In this document: piece by piece, positions 32,998 to 41,388 of the stretch
Layout: every line of letters begins with the position of its first letter
How positions within the stretch are numbered: the stretch's first letter is position 1
NCBI RefSeq assembly: GCF_017377575.1
Contig: NZ_JAFREM010000038.1
Location: forward strand, 1 to 52,902
Reading direction: 5' to 3'
From: Candidatus Enterococcus moelleringii
Lineage (GTDB): Bacteria > Bacillota > Bacilli > Lactobacillales > Enterococcaceae
DNA length: 52,902 nt
Made by a program: the position numbers and the translations under genes
The notes under the pieces: generated by a model
Told to the model about the DNA's origin: nothing
Database searches by the model: none
What the model saw: only the letters and a program-made list of their open reading frames with translations

Positions 32998-34485
32998 ATG
33001 AATTCCGATACATTAGTAAAAGAGGCTATTGTTGCCGATGTGAAGAAAATTGTTTCCGAAGATCAAGTCGTTACAGATTATGAGGTATTGTATGATGCTT
33101 CATCTGACCGTTATCGTAAATATGCGAAGGCTAAACGGGTATTAGACAATCCAGTGCCAACTGCAGTAGTTTACCCTAAAAACGCAGAAGAAGTCAAAGA
33201 ACTATTAATGTATGCAAATGAGAACGGTATTAACGTGATTCCGAGAAGCGGCAAGACTGCGACAGAAGGCGGCTTGGAAAACTGGAAAGATTTGGCTTTA
33301 GTGATTGACGGCTCTAAGATGAACAAAATCATCAAAATCGATCCTTACAACATGCAGGCAACCGTTGAAGCAGGCGTAAGATTGCAGGACTTAGAAGATG
33401 AATTGCGAAAAATCGGCTATACCACCGGTCATTCACCGCAATCAAAACCAGTTGCGCAATACGGCGGACTAGTATCTACGCGTTCAATTGGCCAGTTCTC
33501 GACTCTTTACGGTGGAATTGAAGACATGGTTGTCGGCCTAGAATGTGTCTTTCCAAATGGACATATTTCTCGCATCAAGAATGTTTCTCGTCGTGCCGGA
33601 GGACCAGACATCCGTCACATCGTCATTGGTAATGAAGGAACCTTATGCTATATCACTGAAGTAACAGTGAAAATTTTCAAATACTATCCAGATAACAATA
33701 AATTCTTCGGCTACTTAGTGAATGATGTGGAAACCGGCGTGAAAGTATTACGTGAAGTCATCACTAACGGTTACCGTCCATCAGTTGCTCGGACTTATTC
33801 ACCAGAAGATGCTCGTCAGCATTTCTACCATTTCTATGAAGACAAATGTGTCTTGATCTTTATGGCAGAAGGTCCGGAAGGCATCGTGGAAGCAACCGGC
33901 AAAGGGATTGAAGAAGCCGTTGAAAAATTCAAAGACGGTGTCTATAAAGAAGTCGATAGTCAATTAATCGCCAACTGGTTCAACCAATTAAACTGGACCC
34001 AGCAAACGATTGACGATGAAGTGCAAGGTATGATCGACAACGACAAGCACGATGGCTACACCACTGAAGTTTCAGCAGATTGGGAAACTATCACGAAAAT
34101 CTACAACAACGTAATTGACCGGATTCGCAATGAATACCCACGGGCAAACGATTTAACCATGCTGGGGGGACATTCTTCTCACAGCTACATTAATGGAACG
34201 AATATGTACTTTGTTTACAACTACGAGATCAATTGCGAACCAGAGGATGAAATGCGTATCTACCATCATCCAATTCAAGCCATTATTGTAGAAGAAACCT
34301 TGAAGCTTGGCGGCTCGATGTGTCACCATCACGGCATTGGTAAATACCGCAACGAATGGACCAAACAAGAGCATCAATCAGCTTACTACATGCTGGAAAC
34401 TTTAAAAGAAGCCTTTGATCCAAAAGGTATCATGAACTACGGCAACATTTATCCAGTACAAGAAGGCTACAAATATCAAAAGTAG
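32998..34485 (+). CDS. FAD-linked oxidase related to alkyl-DHAP synthase, YgcU-like
   Basis: A 495-residue flavoprotein with an N-terminal PCMH-type FAD domain (about 50-235; VIPRSGKTATEGG, then TGHSPQS and GGLVSTRSIGQFSTLYGGIEDMVVGLE) and a C-terminal FAD-oxidase cap. Near the end GGSMCHHHGIGKYR contains the triple-His motif typical of alkyldihydroxyacetonephosphate synthase-like proteins, rather than the single His of most GlcD/D-lactate dehydrogenases. It probably oxidises a 2-hydroxy acid or polyol-type substrate and passes electrons to the EtfBA-like proteins encoded next. It corresponds in type to E. coli YgcU. GGAGCTAGTTGA precedes the ATG. First gene of the operon. Confidence 0.85.
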   Translation: MNSDTLVKEAIVADVKKIVSEDQVVTDYEVLYDASSDRYRKYAKAKRVLDNPVPTAVVYPKNAEEVKELLMYANENGINVIPRSGKTATEGGLENWKDLALVIDGSKMNKIIKIDPYNMQATVEAGVRLQDLEDELRKIGYTTGHSPQSKPVAQYGGLVSTRSIGQFSTLYGGIEDMVVGLECVFPNGHISRIKNVSRRAGGPDIRHIVIGNEGTLCYITEVTVKIFKYYPDNNKFFGYLVNDVETGVKVLREVITNGYRPSVARTYSPEDARQHFYHFYEDKCVLIFMAEGPEGIVEATGKGIEEAVEKFKDGVYKEVDSQLIANWFNQLNWTQQTIDDEVQGMIDNDKHDGYTTEVSADWETITKIYNNVIDRIRNEYPRANDLTMLGGHSSHSYINGTNMYFVYNYEINCEPEDEMRIYHHPIQAIIVEETLKLGGSMCHHHGIGKYRNEWTKQEHQSAYYMLETLKEAFDPKGIMNYGNIYPVQEGYKYQK

Positions 34486-34499
34486 TTTATCTTTCCTGC

Positions 34500-34519
34500 G
34501 AGGGCGGCTTCTCGCCCTC
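34500..34519 (+). other. Intercistronic hairpin between FAD-oxidase and EtfB-like genes
   Basis: GAGGGCG / CGCCCTC with a 6-nt loop and no T-run. It is more likely an mRNA-stability or attenuation element than a terminator. Confidence 0.6.
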
Positions 34520-34553
34520 CAGTGAATTTCTCAAAAGATTAGGATGATTCGTT

Positions 34554-35342
34554 ATGAAAATCATTTGTCTCATTAAATATGTTCCCGACACCGATCAGTT
34601 TGAATACAATTACGAAACTGACAAAATCAATCGGGAAAAATCTCGACTGATCTTAAATCCTGATGATAAGCAGGCCGTCGCTTGGGCTTTGCAGCAGAAA
34701 AAACAGGATGCAGCTGTTTCAGTGGAAATTGTCACGATGGGTCCGATGAAGCTGGAAAAAGAGCTGAAGGATCTGATTCGTCTAGGAGCTGATCGAGGGG
34801 TCTTGATTAGTGATCGCCAGTTTGCCGGCAGTGATTCGCTAGCCACCAGTTTGATTCTGGCAAACTACTTACGCACACAGGAATATGATCTGATTTTGAC
34901 AGGAACCCATACTTTAGATGGCGGAACGGGACATATTGGCCCGCAAGTTGCCGAACTATTGGACCTTAACCAATTTTCAAATATTCGAAAAATTGAAGAG
35001 GCGACAAAAGAATACACTATTGTGGAAACGCTTCAGGATAACCGGATTTTCCGCTTAAAAATCCAAAATCCCAGCGTATTAAGTTTGATCCATCAAATGA
35101 ACTTGCGATTAGGTTTCGTTAGATATGAAAATATCGACAAAAACGTCGATGCTCAATTCTCTCTAGTAACAAACGAAACCCTAAAGCTTTCAGCAGATGT
35201 GATTGGCCGCAAAGGTTCGCCCACCAAGGTGTTAAGAAATGTGGTAGCCAAACAAACCCGAGTGATGAATCAAGTCGTTCAGGTGGATGATCAAGGAATT
35301 GAAACAGTCGTGGCTTATTTGAAAGAAAAGGGGTACTTGTAA
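34554..35342 (+). CDS. Electron transfer flavoprotein beta-subunit-like protein
   Basis: A 262-residue EtfB/FixA-family protein. The start MKIICLIKYVPDTDQF, LNPDDKQAVAWALQQK, VEIVTMGP, DLIRLGADRGVLISD and the nucleotide-binding LILTGTHTLDGGTGHIGPQVAELLD are characteristic. It should pair with the EtfA-like product of the next gene and accept electrons from the FAD-linked oxidase encoded upstream. It corresponds in type to E. coli YgcR. The family also contains LctB, the EtfB of electron-confurcating lactate dehydrogenases. No acyl-CoA dehydrogenase or ETF:quinone oxidoreductase gene is nearby. It ends in TAATG shared with the next gene. Confidence 0.87.
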   Translation: MKIICLIKYVPDTDQFEYNYETDKINREKSRLILNPDDKQAVAWALQQKKQDAAVSVEIVTMGPMKLEKELKDLIRLGADRGVLISDRQFAGSDSLATSLILANYLRTQEYDLILTGTHTLDGGTGHIGPQVAELLDLNQFSNIRKIEEATKEYTIVETLQDNRIFRLKIQNPSVLSLIHQMNLRLGFVRYENIDKNVDAQFSLVTNETLKLSADVIGRKGSPTKVLRNVVAKQTRVMNQVVQVDDQGIETVVAYLKEKGYL

Positions 35343-36268
35343 TGTTTAAAGCACTCATTTTAGTCGACAATGATTTCATCAATTACTCGATCGATTTAAC
35401 TGACGCTGCCCAGCGCCTAGCTGGAGAAGAAGAACTTCAGCTGTATGGACTGGGCATTAATTTAGAAAATCAACAAATCAAAGGCTTCGACACACTCATT
35501 TGTGTGGAGGAGCCGGCGATTCAAGCAAAGGATAGTCGGGTCATTACGGATATTGTCCAACAAGTTCATCAAAAATACGACTTTGACAGTATCTTCATCC
35601 TGGCTACTGATTTTGGCCGGATGGTAGCGCCGAGACTGGCGATGCGCCTGAAAGCTGGACTAGTGGCGGACATTACCGCCATTGAAGTGGACCAGCAAAG
35701 CCGCAAGCTGATTCGACCAGCTTTTTCCGGTAATATGCTGGCAAGCATTATTTGTGACACAAAGCCAATCATGGCTAGTGTTCATCCTAATGTTTTTCAG
35801 GCCGAAGAGGTGACGAAGCAACCGGAGATAGTCAACTTTTCTGTTGGTCAAATGAAACCGTCAACAATCGAAGTATTAACCGTGACAGAAAACGAAAAGC
35901 AGCAAGACATTCGCGAAGCTGAGGTATTAGTTTCAGCAGGTGCTGGGTTCAACGAAGACCTGGATCAGCTGACAGACTTAGCCCACAAATTGAAGGGGAC
36001 GGTGTCAGCTTCAAAACCAGTTGTGGAACAAAACAGAGCACCGCGAGAAATTCAAGTCGGTCAATCTGGCAAGACCGTAAGCCCTAGCCTCTATTTAGCG
36101 TTAGGTATTTACGGCTCCATGCAGCATATTGAAGGACTCAAGAATGTAAAAGATTTAATTTCGGTCAATATCGACCAAGGAGCACCATTAAATTATTTAG
36201 CCAACATTATCGTAGTAGGCGATGCGGTTGAATTTGTCGCTAAGTTAAAACACCGGCTAAATTGTTAA
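35342..36268 (+). CDS. Electron transfer flavoprotein alpha-subunit-like protein
   Basis: A 308-residue EtfA/FixB-like protein. The C-terminal FAD-binding part contains LYLALGIYGSMQHIEGLKNVKDLISVNID, then GAPLNYLANIIVVGDAVEFV, corresponding to the GxSGxxQH...AIN.D..API...D..IVGD block of EtfA. Here the usual SGA(I/V)QH is YGSMQH, a substitution in the FAD-binding loop worth noting. The N-terminal half (LILVDNDF; ILATDFGRMVAPRLAMRLKAGLVADIT) is the Rossmann-like domain. Its start overlaps the EtfB stop by one base. It corresponds in type to E. coli YgcQ. Confidence 0.85.
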   Translation: MFKALILVDNDFINYSIDLTDAAQRLAGEEELQLYGLGINLENQQIKGFDTLICVEEPAIQAKDSRVITDIVQQVHQKYDFDSIFILATDFGRMVAPRLAMRLKAGLVADITAIEVDQQSRKLIRPAFSGNMLASIICDTKPIMASVHPNVFQAEEVTKQPEIVNFSVGQMKPSTIEVLTVTENEKQQDIREAEVLVSAGAGFNEDLDQLTDLAHKLKGTVSASKPVVEQNRAPREIQVGQSGKTVSPSLYLALGIYGSMQHIEGLKNVKDLISVNIDQGAPLNYLANIIVVGDAVEFVAKLKHRLNC

Positions 36269-36339
36269 AAGCAGGACAAAAAATGGAAAATTGGGGTGAC
36301 AAAGCTCACTTCAAAATACAAAGAAGAGAAGGTAAGAGA

Positions 36340-37116
36340 ATGGAAATCAAAGACTTTAAGATGGATATGTTTGCAATCAAAGGGAAAAATGCAATTGTTA
36401 CTGGGGGAAATACTGGACTAGGCCAAGCCTTTTCATTAGCTTTAGCTGAAGCTGGCGCCAACATCTTCATGCCATCTATTATGCCAGATGATGAAGCATT
36501 CAATCAAACGCTGCAGGAGCGTGGCGCAAAAACGGTTTATATGCACGCCGACATCACGAAAGATGGTGTTCCTCAAGAAATCATCGAAAAATGTGTGGCC
36601 GAATTAGGCTCAGTAGATATTTTAGTCAACTGTGCCGGCATTTGCCCTTGTGACGATGTATTAAGCTATGGTCGCGACAAATGGGACCCAACGATTAATA
36701 TCAATTTAACGGCTGCTTTTGATATGAGTCATGAAGCAGCTAAAGTAATGATTCCGCAAAAGAGCGGAAAAATCATCAACATCTGTTCTCTATTCTCTTT
36801 CTTAGGCGGACAATGGGCACCAGCTTATGCAGCTTCTAAGCATGGTTTAGCTGGGTTAACTAAAGCTTACTGTGATGAATTGGCACAATACAATATACAA
36901 GTAAACGGCATTGCACCAGGATACTTCCAAACACCGGTAGCAAAAGCATCAATCGAAGATCCAGAACGCAACAAATGGATTGTGGATCATACACCAGAAG
37001 GACGTTGGGGCGATGTAGCTGATTTGATGGGAGCAACTGTCTTCTTGGCATCACAAGCTTCTCACTTTGTTAATGGGCATATTTTAGCTGTAGACGGTGG
37101 ATTCTTAGTACGTTAA
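36340..37116 (+). CDS. SDR family oxidoreductase, YgcW/KduD-like
   Basis: A 258-residue classical short-chain dehydrogenase. The cofactor motif is TGGNTGLGQA (near residues 21-30), NCAGICP lies near 94, the catalytic Ser is in INICSLFSFLG, and the YxxxK pair is Tyr and Lys in PAYAASKHGL; VNGIAPGYFQTP follows. It most resembles 2-dehydro-3-deoxy-D-gluconate 5-dehydrogenase (KduD) and E. coli YgcW. It would interconvert a hydroxyl and a keto group on the pathway sugar or sugar acid. I chose the ATG at 36340, behind GAAGGTAAGAGA; the longer frame runs back into the EtfA gene. Confidence 0.88.
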   Translation: MEIKDFKMDMFAIKGKNAIVTGGNTGLGQAFSLALAEAGANIFMPSIMPDDEAFNQTLQERGAKTVYMHADITKDGVPQEIIEKCVAELGSVDILVNCAGICPCDDVLSYGRDKWDPTININLTAAFDMSHEAAKVMIPQKSGKIINICSLFSFLGGQWAPAYAASKHGLAGLTKAYCDELAQYNIQVNGIAPGYFQTPVAKASIEDPERNKWIVDHTPEGRWGDVADLMGATVFLASQASHFVNGHILAVDGGFLVR

Positions 37117-37130
37117 TAGACAAATAAAGG

Positions 37131-37157
37131 CTGGCAGGAGAAAGCTCCTGTCAGCTG
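37131..37157 (+). other. Intercistronic hairpin between SDR and kinase genes
   Basis: GCTGGCAGGAG / CTCCTGTCAGC (one G-T pair, 4-nt loop), not followed by a T-run. It is probably an mRNA processing or stability element in the operon. Confidence 0.6.
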
Positions 37158-37191
37158 GTAAACAAAAATTTAATCAGTGAAGGAGAACTTC

Positions 37192-38634
37192 ATGGAAAAG
37201 AAATATATCGTCGGCATTGATGGCGGCAGTCAAAGCACCAAAATTGTCATCTTCGATCTAGAAGGCAACATCGTTGGGGAGGGCAAAGAAAATTTGCGGC
37301 CGATGCATTTGGCTGAAGGTGTGGTAGTCGAACATCCGGGAGATGACTTATGGGACTCCCTATGTGTGGCCGCTAAAAAAGCGATGGATCAGTTTGGTGT
37401 TAGAAAAGAAAATATTGTCGGCATCGGTTTAGGTTCGATCCGTTGCTGCCGCGTATTAATGAAAAAAGACGGCTCATTGGCACAGCCTGTCATCAGCTGG
37501 ATGGACAAACGGACAGCCACTCCTTTCGAACACGACAATCCTGAAGTCCAATATGTGACTTCCACTAATGGGTACTTGACGCATCGTTTGACCGGCGAAT
37601 TCAAGGACAATATCGGTAATCACTTCGGCCAATGGCCAGTGGACTATGAAACGTGGGACTGGTCCACCGATGAAGACGTGCTGAAAAGCTACAATTTGCC
37701 AAGAGAAATGCTGCTGGATCCAGTTAAACCGGGAGATGTTTTAGGCTATATTACTAAAGAAGCCAGTGAAAAAACCGGCTTTCCTGAAGGTCTGCCGTTA
37801 ATTGCCACAACTAGTGATAAAGCAGTAGAAGGCTTAGGGGCCGGACTGATTCGTGATACTACCGCATTCGTTTCACTGGGAACTTACATCAGCAGTATGG
37901 TAACTGGTACGGATATGCCTGAAGATGCAACGAGCTATTGGGGTATCATGTCCTCAATTCCCGGAAAATATGCTTATGAAGGCTACGGCATTCGCCGCGG
38001 CATGTGGACCGTTTCTTGGTTTAAAGATTTATTAGGCGAAAAAATTACGATTCGCTCTAATTATCAAGGAATCTCAGAAGAAGAATACTTAAACGATCAG
38101 GCACAGCACGTCCCAGCCGGCAGTGATGGCCTGATGACAGTCTTAGATTGGTTGGCAAACCCTTGGGAGCCTTACAAACGAGGTGTGATGATCGGCTTTA
38201 ATGCCCATCATGATTATCGCTATATGTATCGGTCAATTTTAGAAGGTATTGCCTATACTATGAAAAACAATGTCACCAACATGACGGAGGAGCTAGGCAA
38301 AACCATTGATGAAGTAATCGTAACTGGTGGTGGATCCAATAGTGATTTGCTGATGCAGATTTTTGCCGATGTCTTTAATTTGCCAGTGAAACGCAATGTG
38401 GTGAACGGCAGTGCCAGCGTCGGTGCAGCGATTAATGTTGCGGTGGGCTTAGGTATTTATTCCTCTTATGAAGAAGCGGTAGAGAAGATGGTGAAGGTAA
38501 AAGACGTCTTTACACCGATCCCAGAAAATGTTGCGATTTATAAGCGATTAAATGAAGAAGTGTATCAAAGCTTGACGACGCATACCGACAAAGTGTTGGA
38601 AAAAACCTTTGCGATTTTGCATCCAGAACAATAG
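37192..38634 (+). CDS. FGGY family carbohydrate kinase, YgcE-like
   Basis: A 480-residue kinase of the hexokinase/HSP70/actin fold. The first phosphate loop is IVGIDGGSQSTKIVIFD and the catalytic Asp lies in ISWMDKRTATPFEH. FVSLGTYISSMVTG is the second phosphate loop, and VIVTGGGSNSDLLMQIFADVF near 375 the adenosine motif. FGGY enzymes phosphorylate ketoses, polyols, gluconate or glycerol. The specificity loop IRCCRVLMKKDG differs from xylulokinase, gluconokinase and glycerol kinase, so I do not assign a substrate. It corresponds in type to E. coli YgcE. The ATG at 37192 follows AAGGAGAACTTC; the in-frame GTG at 37177 contains that ribosome binding site. Last gene of the operon. Confidence 0.88.
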   Translation: MEKKYIVGIDGGSQSTKIVIFDLEGNIVGEGKENLRPMHLAEGVVVEHPGDDLWDSLCVAAKKAMDQFGVRKENIVGIGLGSIRCCRVLMKKDGSLAQPVISWMDKRTATPFEHDNPEVQYVTSTNGYLTHRLTGEFKDNIGNHFGQWPVDYETWDWSTDEDVLKSYNLPREMLLDPVKPGDVLGYITKEASEKTGFPEGLPLIATTSDKAVEGLGAGLIRDTTAFVSLGTYISSMVTGTDMPEDATSYWGIMSSIPGKYAYEGYGIRRGMWTVSWFKDLLGEKITIRSNYQGISEEEYLNDQAQHVPAGSDGLMTVLDWLANPWEPYKRGVMIGFNAHHDYRYMYRSILEGIAYTMKNNVTNMTEELGKTIDEVIVTGGGSNSDLLMQIFADVFNLPVKRNVVNGSASVGAAINVAVGLGIYSSYEEAVEKMVKVKDVFTPIPENVAIYKRLNEEVYQSLTTHTDKVLEKTFAILHPEQ

Positions 38635-38653
38635 TAAATGTCACCACGTGTAA

Positions 38654-38690
38654 AAGGACTAAATGCCCTAAAAAGGGCTTTAGCCTTTTT
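38654..38690 (+). terminator. Terminator of the FAD-oxidase/ETF/SDR/kinase operon
   Basis: AAGG-CTAAA-GCCCT / AGGGC-TTTAG-CCTT stem with small bulges, then TTT. Flanking CGTG / CACG bases can extend the helix. Confidence 0.82.
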
Positions 38691-38726
38691 CACGTTTACA
38701 TAGACGTGGGGAAAAGGGGTAGGTTG

Positions 38727-39839
38727 ATGATTGAATTTATAGCGGTAGAAAAAAGATACGGCGATGCGGCAGCAGCCGTGGAGAAATTAGACTTAACGAT
38801 TGAGGATAATCAGTTTATTTGTGTGATCGGAACCAGCGGCAGCGGGAAAACCACCTTGTTACGAATGATCAATCGTATGGTGGAGCCTACTAACGGGTCG
38901 ATCCAAATTAACGGTGAGTATACTACCAGTTTAAATGAAGATGAATTGCGCCGCAAAATCGGTTACGTGATTCAAAATATCGGACTCTTCCCTCATATGA
39001 GCATTCGTGAAAATATTATGATCGTTCCCAAATTATTAAAATGGTCAGATAGTCAACGACAAGGTATTGCCGAGCGTTTAATCGAAAAAGTCGAGCTGCC
39101 TTTAGAATTCTTAGATCGCAAGCCGAAAAACCTTTCTGGTGGTCAGCAACAGCGCATCGGTGTCATTCGGGCACTGGCAGCTGATCAGGACATTATCTTG
39201 ATGGATGAACCCTTTGGAGCCCTAGACCCGATTACCCGAGATGCCTTGCAGGAGATGATTAAACGCCTGCAGCAGGAAATGAATAAGACCGTGGTTTTTG
39301 TCACGCACGATATGGATGAAGCGCTCAAACTGGCGGACAACATTATCATCATGGATCACGGAAAAGTTGTTCAGTATGACACCCCGGAAGCCATTGTAAA
39401 AAATCCAGCCAATGATTTTGTAGAAGAATTACTAGGAAAACGACAGAAACAGACCTATTTTGAAAACGAACTAACTGTGTCTGATTTGATGCACACGCAA
39501 GCAGAAGCGATTTCTTTAAGCAAGTCGATCATTGAAGCTATTAGTCAAATGACCGAAAAGAAAGTCGATACGCTGCTGGTAGTAGATGACCAACGGCATT
39601 TGAAGGGGTTCATTGATATTAAGGATATTGATCGTAAAATCAATAAAGCCACAAATATTTACGAGATTATGCGCACCGAAACCTCCAGTGTGAACCAAAA
39701 TGAAAAGCTGGCGGATGTTGTGGACCCGCTATTCAATATGGAACTAAAATATTTACCAGTTGTTGATGACGAAAATCACTTGGTCGGAATCTTGACGCGC
39801 TCTTCTTTGGTGTCTTTGATTTACGACCAGTTGAAGTAG
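38727..39839 (+). CDS. opuCA: Quaternary-amine/osmoprotectant ABC transporter ATPase with CBS domains
   Basis: A 370-residue ATPase of the OpuA/OpuC/ProV type. Walker A is GTSGSGKTT (near residues 35-43), the signature LSGGQQQRIGVIRAL and Walker B ILMDEPFGALDP are intact, with the H-loop in VFVTHDMDEA. Two CBS domains (about 255-310 and 315-370) at the C-terminus are typical of OpuCA and regulate transport by ionic strength or cyclic di-AMP. The ATG at 38727 follows AGGGGTAGGTTG. It heads a four-gene operon in the order ATPase, permease, binding protein, permease, as in opuC loci. The likely substrates are carnitine, choline or glycine betaine. Confidence 0.87.
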   Translation: MIEFIAVEKRYGDAAAAVEKLDLTIEDNQFICVIGTSGSGKTTLLRMINRMVEPTNGSIQINGEYTTSLNEDELRRKIGYVIQNIGLFPHMSIRENIMIVPKLLKWSDSQRQGIAERLIEKVELPLEFLDRKPKNLSGGQQQRIGVIRALAADQDIILMDEPFGALDPITRDALQEMIKRLQQEMNKTVVFVTHDMDEALKLADNIIIMDHGKVVQYDTPEAIVKNPANDFVEELLGKRQKQTYFENELTVSDLMHTQAEAISLSKSIIEAISQMTEKKVDTLLVVDDQRHLKGFIDIKDIDRKINKATNIYEIMRTETSSVNQNEKLADVVDPLFNMELKYLPVVDDENHLVGILTRSSLVSLIYDQLK

Positions 39840-39848
39840 GTGAGCAGA

Positions 39849-40472
39849 ATGGAAAATTTTTGGAATCAATACGGTGCCGAGATTTTGTTAAAGTTTTGGG
39901 AGCATTTTTATATTTCATTTAGTGCAATTTTGCTGGGGATATTAGTAGCAGTACCCTTAGGAGCCATTTTAACTAGGCTTAAAAAAGGATCGGAAACGAT
40001 CATTAATGTAGTCGGATTTTTTCAGACCATTCCCTCGCTGGCTTTGCTGTCTATCATGGTACCCTTTTTAGGAATTGGCAAACTGCCGGCAATTGTAGCG
40101 TTGTTTTTGTATTCACTTTTGCCGATTCTGCGGAATACTTATGTGGGAATTCAATCGGTGGATGCTACTTATTTAGATGCGGCCAAAGGAATGGGCATGT
40201 CCAAATGGCAGCGGCTCTTGCAGGTTGAACTGCAGCTAGCCTCCAGCGTAATCATTTCGGGAATTAAGGTGTCAGCTGTCTATGTGATTTCCTGGACGAC
40301 CTTGGCATCCTATATTGGAGCTGGTGGTTTAGGCGATTTCATTTTCAATGGACTAACCTTGTATCGAATTGATTTGATTATGATGGGGACCATTCCAATT
40401 ACTATACTGGCGTTAGTAACTGATGCTTTACTGAAGCTTTTCGAAGTGAAGCTGTCAGTGGATCGAGGGTGA
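39849..40472 (+). CDS. opuCB: OpuC-type ABC transporter permease (first)
   Basis: A 207-residue permease with five to six membrane helices and the BPD_transp_1 EAA-like loop (VDATYLDAAKGMGMSKWQRLLQVELQLASSVI in the middle; the proline usual in such loops is replaced). The start GTG at 39840 abuts the ATPase stop, but the ATG at 39849 lies 7 bp behind AGGTGAGC and is preferred. It forms the membrane channel together with the second permease at 41385. Confidence 0.85.
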   Translation: MENFWNQYGAEILLKFWEHFYISFSAILLGILVAVPLGAILTRLKKGSETIINVVGFFQTIPSLALLSIMVPFLGIGKLPAIVALFLYSLLPILRNTYVGIQSVDATYLDAAKGMGMSKWQRLLQVELQLASSVIISGIKVSAVYVISWTTLASYIGAGGLGDFIFNGLTLYRIDLIMMGTIPITILALVTDALLKLFEVKLSVDRG

Positions 40473-40476
40473 GCGG

Positions 40477-41388
40477 ATGAAAAAGAAAATAGTCGTTTTA
40501 CTAACCTTTGTTTGTCTGTTTGTGGTTTTTGTTGTGTCCAATTTTTCTGATAAGGATGATACCATTACTGTTTCTGGTGGGGTTACTTCGGAATCCCAAA
40601 TTTTAGGTAATATTGTCGTGGAGCTGTTGAACCACTATACGGACAATGAGATTGTTTATTTTAATAATTTAGGTTCGGCCAACCTGATGCAAGCGGCAAT
40701 GGAAAGAGGAGACCTGGATATTGCTCCTACCCGTTATACCGGAACCGATTTGGTGGGTACTTTACATTTGCCAATTGAAAAAGATCCGGACAAGGCGCTA
40801 GAAATTGTACAGGATGCTTTTCGAGAACGCTACGATTTCGAATGGTTTCCCAGCTATGGTTTTTCCAATCAATTTACTTTTATGGTTACTCAGGAAACCG
40901 CTGAAAAATATCAGCTGAAGAAAGTCAGCGATTTACAGCAACATGCCAGCCAACTTAGTTTAGGCACTGACCAAACTTGGTATAAACGAGAAGGCGATGG
41001 TTATCAAGCCTTCACCGAAGAGTATAGTACAAACTTTCAACGGGTTTATCCGATGCAGATCGGATTATTGTATGATGCTTTAGCAGCTAATGAGTTGGAT
41101 GTCATATTAGGTTATTCCACTGATGGCCGTGTCGGCAGCTATGATCTGGTGATGTTGGAGGATGACCGGAAATTCTTTCCACCCTACACCTGCAGCTTAG
41201 TTGTTTCTGAGCAAACGTTGGCTAAAAATCCTGAGCTTGAGGAGATTTTGGCTAAATTAGAAGATACCATCGATACTGAATTGATGCAGCAGATGAACGA
41301 TGCCTCTGACAGTCAATTGTTGGAGCCGGCTTTAATTGCTCGTCAATTTTTAGAATCCAACAATTATTTTGAGGAGGAAAGCCCATGA
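40477..41388 (+). CDS. opuCC: OpuC-type substrate-binding protein, apparently not a lipoprotein
   Basis: A 303-residue binding protein of the OpuAC/ProX-like type: TITVSGGVTSESQILGNIVVELL, YFNNLGSANLMQAAMERGDLDIAPTRYTGTDL, then KKVSDLQQHASQLSLGTDQTWYKREGDGY and LDVILGYSTDGRVG. OpuCC proteins are usually lipoproteins, but here the hydrophobic N-terminus (residues 4-21, VVLLTFVCLFVVFVVS) has no lipobox cysteine at its end. The protein is probably held by an uncleaved helix, or is released by signal peptidase I. It overlaps the next permease by 4 bp (ATGA). Expected ligands are quaternary amines, though the aromatic cage cannot be confirmed from sequence alone. Confidence 0.85.
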   Translation: MKKKIVVLLTFVCLFVVFVVSNFSDKDDTITVSGGVTSESQILGNIVVELLNHYTDNEIVYFNNLGSANLMQAAMERGDLDIAPTRYTGTDLVGTLHLPIEKDPDKALEIVQDAFRERYDFEWFPSYGFSNQFTFMVTQETAEKYQLKKVSDLQQHASQLSLGTDQTWYKREGDGYQAFTEEYSTNFQRVYPMQIGLLYDALAANELDVILGYSTDGRVGSYDLVMLEDDRKFFPPYTCSLVVSEQTLAKNPELEEILAKLEDTIDTELMQQMNDASDSQLLEPALIARQFLESNNYFEEESP

